A stretch of 64,000 nt of DNA from Trebouxia sp. TZW2008 (Eukaryota; Chlorophyta; Trebouxiophyceae; Trebouxiales; Trebouxiaceae). This document shows, one piece after another, positions 11,701 through 20,200 of the stretch; within the stretch, counting starts at the first letter, position 1; each line of letters opens with the position of its first letter. The stretch covers positions 1 to 64,000 of the forward strand of contig BDIU01000292.1 in the NCBI GenBank assembly GCA_002118135.1. Reading direction: 5' to 3'. The notes under the pieces are model-generated. The model was given only the letters and a program-made list of their open reading frames with translations. It made no database searches and was not told the DNA's origin. Position numbers and translations under genes: made by a program.

Positions 11701-14700
11701 GCAAAATGTCTTGCCATGAAGGCTGCTGTGGTCAACAGATCGTTTCTTGAGGGAGTTGAATCAGTGGGCACCTCAGCATTTGCCTGGCAAGTTCAGGGTT
11801 GTGTCACTTGCTTTTGACACCTTTGCTTCACAATCTACTGTTGTTACTGGTATCAATGATTTCTACCTTGCTTCTTTTGCTTCCTAGGTGGTCTCCCGCT
11901 CTGATGAGGATGACTTCTTGCTGGCTTCTTTGGACAAAGTGCCTTTGCCAGAATCCAGATTGGACAAGGAGCGTGCCAAATTCTTCACAACCCTAGCCCA
12001 AGACAAGTACCCTCCGCCTCCCATACTTCCTCAGATTTCTCAGTTCTTCAATGAGTACCAAGAAATGCCAAATAGACCCCCATTAGAGCAAACTCCTGAA
12101 GAGCTCATGCGAGAGTTGAGGTACAGTGCTTGTCAGGCCTCTGCAATGAAACAGTATGCATTGCCATCCTGTCGGGCACAATTCAAGCTTGCTGCTATGA
12201 ATGTGGCATTGCAAAGGCTGAGTAAACGTTTGTGTCTTGCAGACATTGAGCTTGCTGCTATGAATATGGCATTGCAAAGGCTGAGTAATGTTTGTGTCTT
12301 GCAGACATTAAGATTGCTGCTATGAATGTGGCATTGCACAGGCGGGGTAATGCTTGTGTCTCTGATGAGCCAAATTGAGGATTCATTTGTTGGCACAACA
12401 CGACTTTGAACAAAATTGTTTGGAGACAATTCATTGTGTGTTTATGTACCTAGCTGGATCATAGAATTTCACTGGCATGCATGCAACTCATGATGATGAT
12501 GTATTATGCTGACAATGTAAACAAAAGGACAGAGAAGCTAGATGCTTGAAGAGCTGCTGGGATATCCTAAATCACCACGATTGGAAGTTTTCAGCAAGGC
12601 ATCGTGAGCTCAATGACAGTCTTGCATGCAGGCGTGAGACAGCGGCATCCAGCGAGGCCCTAGGAGCTGGGGTACGCTGATTGTCAAAGATGGACATTTA
12701 CACTACAGCTCTCAAGCTCAATGGAGTTCTGCATGCAGGCACGAGATAAGGACATTCAACAAAGTCTTAAAAGCTGTCATATCCTAAGTCATCACAATCA
12801 GAGAGGTGCAGCAAGGCAGCGCAAGCTCAATGACAGTTTTGCGCACGGCAGCCGAAACAGAAAAGCGGACAACTGCTTGGATAGTCTTTGTTTCCACAAT
12901 TGATACTGTACAAAATGGCGCTACAATGCAAAACTTTGTGCAGGCGCGAGGCGGCGGATTTCAATGAAGTTATGGAGTCTAAAAATCCTGGATCCTATTT
13001 TGATGAAACTCCTGAAGAGCCGGAGTTCTTTCAAGGCCAACCAAACCCCAACCCAACAGAGCAGGAAATACGAGCGGAGCAAGAAGCAGCTGGACCTTGG
13101 TAAGTCTTCCAAGGCTACATTTGGCATAATTCCAACTGCAGACAATATCATACTCACTCCCGGGCTGCCTCTTTAGACAGAGGCTCCCGTCACGACGCCT
13201 AGCGGCGTAGACTTTTCTTTTTCTTTTTCATATTCATTCAATCAGACAATGTCGACAATGTTTGACATGACGATCTACGACTTCTTCAAAGGGCAAATCT
13301 GTCAGAGCGTTTGGATCGGTTATGGGGATTCCATAGAATTCATCAGCTGAGGCACGCGTACACTTGCAATTTATGTCACATGACATAATAAACGCGCTTT
13401 TGGCATCATGACTTCTTGAGCGATGCAGCAAATCCACAGCGTGCTTCTTATCAGGCTGCAAGGGCGCTCCAGTTTGTTGTCGAGACACTCGTGTCAAATG
13501 CATAATGTACTTCCAGTGATCACAATGTCGAGTTATATCTGTGGCAAGTTATTGCCACTTCTGCTTGATGCTAACGATTCAGTTTGTATGTATAGTACAG
13601 TGTCTTCTTGGTGTAATGACTGCATCTGTCTGCATGGCTAGACACGCTTGTTTGTCGGTGAGTATCACCAGCCTTTGACTCAACTGTGACATCTTTGTGG
13701 TAGGGTACAAAGTTGACATCAGTTGAAATCGTCAGGTTTTACCTTGACCACTTTGCACAGGGCGCAAGGAGCACAGCATTTGCTGGCAGCATTAGCGGGC
13801 ATGTTCAGGTTGGGTGCAACCATAATCTCCGCTCTCATCTCATTGCTCATGCGACTAAGCAAACTTTGTGTCAGCAAACATCCACAGCTTTTGACACAAA
13901 CATGACATTTTTGCGGCAGGGTGCAAGGAGCAGAGCATTTGCTGGCAGCATTAGAGGGCATGGGTGTGGACAATGCGCGTATAGAGATTGAGGGCGGCTT
14001 TGAAGTCCCCATCATAGATGGCTCCAGTCTTGGCTGGGTCATAGAGATCCAAAAGGTATGACATTCATGGGTGTGAGGCTCATTGGGGCACACTTGCTGA
14101 CTTGACCAATACCATGGGCTTCCCAGACAGCTCTAGTCTTGACTGGGTCGTAGAGATCCAAAAGCTGCGTCAGCAGTGCAAGAGAATTTCTTGGTGTCAG
14201 GTTGCACTCGTCCATGTTAACTTGACCACAAAAACCTAGGCTTCATATGTTGCCTGTGTTCTTGGCTGGGTCATATAGATCCAAAAGGTATGCTCTTGCT
14301 TACCTTGTGCTGACATATACATGCGACCTGTTTGTGACACAGCATGACTTTCTGAAAGAGCAAGTTGCAATTATGCATATAGCAGGCTGCATCAACTGTT
14401 GACATTCGTTTGAGACTCATTCAGGCATACTGCTTGTGTTGGCAATGCTTTCAAGACATGCCAGGGGTGCTGACCACTGTTTGTGCACAGTTGCTGGCGC
14501 AAAATTGCTGTATGGTTTCTGCAGTCACAGACCAGACCAGCGATAACTAAAGAAGCTTATGCCACTTTCGAAAAGGCTTACCTAGCTGCCCAAGCTGCTT
14601 CGGAAGAAGATCCTGAAGACTACGAAACAGAAGAGGCCCACCCATTTGGGCCAGAGAACCATGTTGCCAAGCAGATGCTGGAGCCCAAACAGGCCATCTC

Positions 14701-16487
14701 GCTTCGACGGGGAGAATCGTGGATGATGTTCTTCCCGCAAAACAAGCGGGTGCTGACGTACGGGCTAGATTACACGAACGTAGCGAGCGTCATCGGCAAG
14801 CAGTGGTATTCATGGGCGCCTTTCGAGGACGATCACTTCCGATGGGGCATCGCTCCTGCCAGAACCTTCAATTCCTCTCCAGTGGTCAGCGCTCTTGCCT
14901 CCTGCTAATCTATCGTTCCTGAGCTGAGGTTTGTTTGACGCTGGCGACAAGACGTTTGGACGTGTTTACAGCCAGTGCTGGGTTGTTCAGCATAATTGTT
15001 TCACATTCAAAGATTGCTAGCATGACATGCGTCTTGCTGAATCGAAATGCAATTTGTGCAGTGCCACTTGTTGCTCACCTATCCTCTGCCAAATCACCCT
15101 GGGGCTGCCAACTTTCACAGCCGTACTGGGGCATCTGTGATCATCATTGGTGCCTAATGGTGCAGAAAGTGTCAGCTTTCATGTGATTGACAAAGGACAA
15201 AAGTTGTTGCTGGTTGATTGACACAGTCAACCTCATTTTGACTTAGGATGGGTGAAAATCGGCTCATCTCTTTGCTTACAGTCGACACAGGGGCTGCTGC
15301 ATGCAGGAAATAGTCAAGCTGAAGTTTGGCTCGGGCTTGATGCATGCCAGCAATTGTTCATCAATATGATTGACAAAGGGGCTGCTGCATGCAGGAAATG
15401 GTCAAGCTAAAATTTGACTTGGGACTGATGAAAGGCGGCTCTCAAGGCTGTGCAAATAATGCGCACGGACATCTTTGGACTGACATGGAATCAATCCGTT
15501 TCCCTGATGATGAGCCAGTCAGACATAAGATACTGGATTTGCTGGTAAGCCTCTGGCACATCACTCAGTCAGTCACTCAGTTAGTCAGTCAGTCAGACAG
15601 TAGTCGGTCAGTCGGTCAGTCAACCGGTGAATCAATTGAAGCAACTTGTAGCCTTGAGCGCAAGCCAATCCAAGTATGCAAGCGTTAAGTACAAGCAGCT
15701 GAAGTCACCTCGGCAGACAAGCGTACGCTCGTGTCATGAATCCGACTTGCACTACACGCATGGCAGTTACTAAATCAGAGACTGACAATTAGGGTCAAGG
15801 CATGGGCTGCAGCATGTGTGTAAACATTAGCAAATGCCAAAGTGGTGCAATGCACCATCATTGAAGCGGACGTTTACATGGCCAAACAGCCAGATTGACA
15901 GTTGGGGCACATGCATGGCAGACAATGACAATGTTGTGCAGGGTGACATATCACTGATGGCAGACGATGGACACACAGGGTTTCCTTTGGGTCACATCAT
16001 CGCGTACAATGCAGACCACTCCATGCACATTGAGTTCCTGAAAGCGCTGAAAGCTAGTTGCAGTCCCAATGACTGGATTCCATCAGCAGAAGAAGAGATA
16101 CGGCTCACGCCGCCCCCCGAAAGAGATCCTGTTCAGGCTCGTGCTGATGAGGCTCTTGACAAGGCTATCGATGATGACATCGACTACGATTCTGAGAGCG
16201 ATGAAGACACAGATGCACTTCATAGGGACTTTGGACGACGTAAAGAGCAAACATTCTATGATGATGATGATGAAGAAGAGGAGGAGGAAGAAGACAAAGA
16301 TGTTGAGGCTGGTGACAGTACTGATGAAGATGAACGCGAAAATGATGATGACGGTGACATCGTCGATGTTGAGGGTGATGCTGCTGATGATGACGAGGAC
16401 CAAGATGATCTGGAGGGATTCGACAGTGATGACGATGATGGTCCTAGCAAAAGAGGCAGAGGTCGCCCCAGAACCAGAGGTCGATGA
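8794..16487 (+). CDS. LpxC-family UDP-3-O-acyl-GlcNAc deacetylase with acidic insert and acidic AT-hook tail, 11 exons
   Basis: Predicted exons: 8794-9078, 9165-9237, 9315-9377, 9919-9999, 10608-10777, 11888-12120, 12944-13099, 13920-14055, 14525-14884, 15395-15544, 15942-16487; 750 aa, all phases consistent. LpxC deacetylates UDP-3-O-acyl-glucosamine, the committed step of lipid A synthesis; plants keep an organellar version. Seen: QQTLRQSF...GYHSGEY and [14 protein letters not shown] (domain I start), [10 protein letters not shown] (E359, zinc H360), [25 protein letters not shown] (T513), RHKILD (zinc H563, K564, zinc D567) and PLGHIIAY (catalytic H587). Residues 1-95 look like a transit peptide plus linker. 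Odd points: about 210 acidic, Pro-rich residues replace the usual strands between FVRKPLG and the EHLL helix, and residues about 650-750 are a Asp/Glu-rich tail ending [12 protein letters not shown]. The tail shares one uninterrupted exon with H587, so it belongs to the gene. Confidence 0.92.
9490..9915 (+). repeat. Array of acceptor-side echoes of LpxC exon 4
   Basis: About six copies with a period near 63 bases repeat 'gattgcacatgcacaggcactcacagtcac..ttccca', matching the acceptor and first bases of exon 4 (GCACATGTACAG|GTACTAACAGTCACC at 9919). Only the last copy leads into the acidic coding stretch. One copy has been inverted on itself, giving the palindrome at 9585-9636. Confidence 0.8.
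9585..9636. repeat. Perfect 24-bp inverted repeat with 4-base loop
   Basis: The left arm 9585-9608 (TGACTGCGCATAAGACACCC then ACAA) and the right arm 9613-9636 are exact reverse complements, with CAAA between them. It sits inside the echo array of LpxC intron 3. The absence of any mismatch over 24 bases, beside strongly diverged echoes, suggests a recent snap-back event. It would fold into a strong hairpin in RNA or single-stranded DNA. Confidence 0.95.
10330..10575 (+). repeat. Two acceptor-side echoes of LpxC exon 5
   Basis: Copies at about 10330-10440 and 10460-10570 repeat 'aaacatcaaaccttctgtttgcag' then 'agcctagtgaaacagaccaa', 'gagctagagctgt' and 'caagcccaggcaaatggctttta'. The third copy, at 10608, has TTTGTAG as acceptor and alone continues into GGAACCTGGGAATC, so I take it as the used exon. 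Confidence 0.85.
10778..11800 (+). repeat. Six donor-side echoes of LpxC exon 5, period about 160 bases
   Basis: Units near 10895, 11055, 11230, 11395, 11535 and 11705 repeat 'agggaggctgctgtg..aca', 'gggagatgaaatggtgggcacctcagca' and the intron-derived 'attgatgctgtcctcgtgcagttgcctgctgcaagcatg' and 'ttttgtggtttgt'. They copy the last 60 or so bases of exon 5 plus about 100 bases of intron. Through the first copies the frame stays open, so exon 5 and its echoes form one reading frame from 10577 to 11200. Confidence 0.85.
12150..12365 (+). repeat. Three-copy tandem repeat in LpxC intron 6 without a clear parent exon
   Basis: Units of about 65 bases repeat 'gcttgctgctatgaatgtggcattgcaaaggctgagtaa..tttgtgtcttgcagac'. 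They contain an acceptor-like CTTGCAG and a donor-like GAGTAA, yet splicing them in at phase 2 meets a stop at once. They may descend from the end of exon 6 or from an exon no longer used. Confidence 0.6.
12570..12860 (+). repeat. Acceptor-side echoes of LpxC exon 7
   Basis: Degenerate copies around 12600-12665, 12705-12745 and 12795-12860 repeat 'gcaagctcaatgacagttttgc' and 'catgcaggcgcgaga', matching the acceptor TTTGTGCAG|GCGCGAGGCGGCG at 12944. Only the last copy runs into the [11 protein letters not shown] coding stretch. Confidence 0.65.
13234..13503 (-). other. Antisense 89-codon open frame within LpxC intron 7
   Basis: This minus-strand frame ends [13 protein letters not shown]. The HCxxC near the C-terminus is vaguely like the tail of plant Rieske oxygenases of the PAO/TIC55 type, but no Rieske centre or other domain is visible and the match is too short to name a gene. 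It may be a gene fragment or chance. The surrounding intron (13100-13919) also has a T-rich patch at 13208-13240 and an echo of exon 8's acceptor near 13690-13800. Confidence 0.2.
14095..14300 (+). repeat. Two donor-side echoes of LpxC exon 8
   Basis: Copies near 14117-14168 and 14255-14300 repeat 'gctccagtcttggctgggtcatagagatccaaaag' plus, in the second, the GTATG donor. They are diverged forms of the end of exon 8 (14055). Confidence 0.75.
15285..15352 (+). repeat. Acceptor-side echo of LpxC exon 10
   Basis: One copy repeats 'gggctgctgcatgcag' then 'gaaatagtcaagctgaagtttggctcgggcttgatg', a diverged version of exon 10 (15395 on) in which the second codons read GAA ATA and an in-frame TAG appears in one register. 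The same intron neighbourhood holds a (TCAG)n-like tract downstream of exon 10 at about 15565-15625. Confidence 0.75.
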
Positions 16488-17211
16488 TGGCAGAAACTGA
16501 CTCTTTGGCAAATGCAACTCTAACAGCTGCAGCAGATTGGTCTGCTTGCCTGTCTACTTTTGAAGCAACTCTGACTCCGTGCACATGCTGACATTGACAG
16601 ATCAGTGTGGTCACATCACATGGCCTCTAGATGCAGATCTGCATCTAGCTCTGATCACAGCTTTCTTATAATCTGACTGCATGACATAAAGCTCTTTGCC
16701 TTGATGAAATGTTCACGTACAAGGCCCGAACTTTTGTCTCAAGCAGGAGGAACTAATTGTATTCCACTTCCTCTTTGCGCTTGGAAAATGGTGGCCAGGC
16801 ATTTGCTATGTGCCCGACTGAATTGCGCCCATCGCTATGAACGCTTGCGACATTGCAGCTTTTTGGCTGGTGTGGTACAATCATGAAAGATGCAGACCAC
16901 TCAAATGAGAGCGGTTACAAGAATCATAACGGCTGTGATGAACACAAAAGTCTTGCACAGCTGCAGAAAGGGGTAAGTGTGACAGGGATTTCGACAATAA
17001 CACTGCCGCAGTAGCGCAGGGAGAAGAAAGCCAAACACACCTGAAAATATGTAATAACATGCAAAATCCTGAGCTTTCCTGAACTTGCAATACCTAACAA
17101 GCAACCTCCTCAGCTATTCTCAGTTTGCAACTTGATGCAGCGTCCTGAGCTACTCTATCCAGCTACAGCTAGCACTCGCAGCAGATCATGTTGTATGACA
17201 GAAGTCGGACT
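16488..17211. other. Convergent intergenic region, LpxC and NAT10 3' ends
   Basis: No gene is recognised. A perfect 22-base palindrome CTAGATGCAGATCTGCATCTAG lies at 16627-16648. The rest has only shadow open frames. Both flanking genes end into this stretch, so it should contain their 3' UTRs. Confidence 0.55.
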
Positions 17212-20200
17212 TCAAGTTCTTTGTTTTTTGCTATTCTGGTCGTTGCGCCCCCCAGGCCTCTTTGAGCCACCGTGCTGTGACTTGCCACTCTTCTTGTACA
17301 GCTTGCTCTCTTTTTGGGTGTTGCCTGTCTCAGGAGCCTTTTGACTGTTGCCGCTTTTGACATTCACAATGCCACTTGTAGGAACAGCTCCATCTTGTAG
17401 TGCATCATCAAAGTCGGCATCCCTGCCCATAATCGCATACTGCTGCAAGTCCTCTGGCTTCAGAGCCTCCCTCATGGCATCATTTGCTGCCTGCAGTCAA
17501 CAGGCATGCTTTGAATCAGTCATAGCTGAAACCAACCGGCTCTGAAGCAACACAAACACATGACACAGCCGTTCAGGCATATCACAAAAGCCATGTTGAA
17601 TAGGTGCACATTCAATGCATTTCACAGCGCTCAATTTGAGGGCTGGAGCTGAGCCAGAGGTGTCCAAAGTGGATGAGTCTGTTTGTGAAGCAAAAAAATG
17701 CAACTTTTGACACATGTCAACATCCTTGTTGATGTCATATGTTGGGTTCGGCATGGTGCTGGCAAGCACTGATGCGCTGCTGCAGGGGCGTCTCTATTCA
17801 GCATGCACTGGCCTATTGTGATCGTCAAGTGCAGTCTGTTCACAAGGGGACCGGAGGCAAGGCAGACCTGAGCGGTTTGATCAACCGTCCTCATCCAGGG
17901 TCTAATTAGAATACGAATGGCAATTTGCTAAAACAAATCTTCCAGGGTCAGATTATGCAGCATAAAATGCAAAGCACACCTGAGCAGCTTCATTGAGGTC
18001 CTCATCCAGGGTCTGCTCATGAGGTGTGAGGTTGATAGGCTTGGCTTGAGGTAAACTGCAGTCTACTGCAGCTTCCCTGACTGACTTCAGATGCCCATGC
18101 AACTTACGCACTGCCTGCATGAGGGACAGTCAGTTGATGTTTGGTCACATGCAAATCTGTCATTCTCTCTTTTCACTGTTAGGCTCTCGCTGAATGCAGG
18201 TGCCCATGCAACTTGCGCACGGCCTGCATTGCACATCAAAGCCCTGATCTGTTGTTAGGTTTTGACCAATACTAGCTTTGAGATTATAAAACGTCCATGC
18301 ATGCTTCTCATTGTACTTAATGTCTTTGTCCTGCTGGCCAGACAGAGAGCGTCCTACAAACACAGCAAGTGTGACATGTTGACAACAGATTGCCATGTTG
18401 TAGGAAGCAGGTGTCTGATTCACTGGCAGCAGGAAGGTGCGCTGCAGGGCAGAAATGTACACGCTCAGGCAGCCAGTGTCTCGTGTCCAGGGGAGCTATC
18501 GCAGATTAACAGCAGGATATCTTGTTGAACAGAGCCGTTTCCTGAACGTTGTCAGTTGAAGGGCGAGTTGAAGAGCTAAGATGTCAACATGTAGATGGCA
18601 AAGTGTTTGACGTGGACAAGCAGTGCAGAAACAGCATGTAGCAGCAGCTGTGTGTGCCTTGTTGAATAGAGCCAGTGGCTGATTTGCTGGCAGCTGTAAA
18701 GCAGGTTGCAGAGCCAACATGTCATTCTGTTGAAGGGCCAAGCTGAGCAGAATGGAAGCTCTGTCTTTTGGAACAGATGCGTACCTGATCAACTGGCAGC
18801 ATACCTTAATTGAAAAAGCCAGTGGCTGATTGGCTGGCAGCTGTAAAGCAGGTTGCAGAGCCGAGACGTCGTTCTGCTGCAGACCAACGCTGAGCAGGAT
18901 GGCGGCTTGCAGATAGACATGACATACACATACATAGAGTGTCCGAGGAACACAGAAGTTTGCATGCTGACACAAAGCGTCACACATTGACAAGAAAATG
19001 AACTTGTTGAAAAGAGCCAGTGCCTGGCTGACGGGCAGCTAAAAAGCGGGTTGCAAAGCTGAGATGTCATCCTGCTGCCAAGATGTTTTTCTGCTTCAGG
19101 CAGCAAGTGATCCACATATACAAACAGTGTCTACATGGGACAGGCAGCATGCCTTGTTGAACAGAGCCAGTGCTTGATTTGCTGGCAGCTTAAAAGCAGG
19201 TTGCAAAGCTGAGATGTCATCCTGCTGCAGGCCCAAGCTATGCAGGATGGCGGCTGGCAGATATAGAATGACATGCACAGACATAGTGTGATAGGAAAAT
19301 GCACAAAGCATCACACATTTACAAGACCAGTACCTTGTTGAAGAGAGCCAGTGCCTGGTTGGCCGGCAGTTGAAAAGCAGGTTGTAACGCTGAGATGTCG
19401 TTCTGCTGCAGGCCCAAGCTCAACAGGATGGCAGCTTGCAGGTAGGACAGGTTCACCGGGATGTGGCCGCTGAAGTAGGACTGCGCCAGGGTGGGTAGCA
19501 GGTCCAGGATGATGTGATGGTCAACCAGGTTGTTGGAGTAAGCCTGTAGGCACAGCAGGTCTTCAGCATTCCTCAGAACCTCAAAATCCTAGCAGCCTGA
19601 GCATTTCTCGTCATGTGTTGATCAAGCAAACCTTGTTTTTGATCCTTGCTTAGTATAGGTCAGATCATACAGATTCGCTTGGGGTTTGACTGTCAAAACC
19701 TCAACATTAGACAACACTAGACAGTAATGCAGAACAGCAAGGAAAACAATACCTGCAGCCGTTTGAGATCATACGGTGACAATACAGAGCTATCAGCCTT
19801 TCTGACAGGCACCCCCTCTTGGGCCCCCTCCTTCTCCCCCCAAGTCAGCTGGGGATCCAGGATGGACAGGGCCAGGGCGGGGGCAAAACTGCGAAAGGCC
19901 GCTGCTAGCAGAGTCAGGAATCGGGTCTTGAAGTCTTGTACGAAGGGCTGAACCCAGGAAGTGTCCTCCACCAGTTGTGACTGCAGTGCTTGTAGCATCA
20001 CCACTGTATGCTCACCTGCATAGCGTACATAAATATGAAAACATGAACACAATGATACAGTGGTTGAATGAATTTCCCATTGGAAGCAGGAGCAATCGCG
20101 CAGAAGCACAGCTGCCCCAGAACGCTGCATATGACTGCAACAGCAACATCAAGTCCGAGGTGCAACAAGAACAAGAAGAGCAGACAATGGTTTGACACAC

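Noticed and set aside
10778..11800. Treating the LpxC exon 5 repeat units as real alternative or tandem exons
   Set aside because: The units lack acceptors; direct junction 10777 to 11888 is in phase and the later units contain stops and indels.
16083..16517. Antisense and alternate-frame open readings over the LpxC acidic tail (Ser-, Met- or Ile-rich)
   Set aside because: They are shadows of GAT/GAA repeats; the frame continuous with the LpxC catalytic segment is the coding one.
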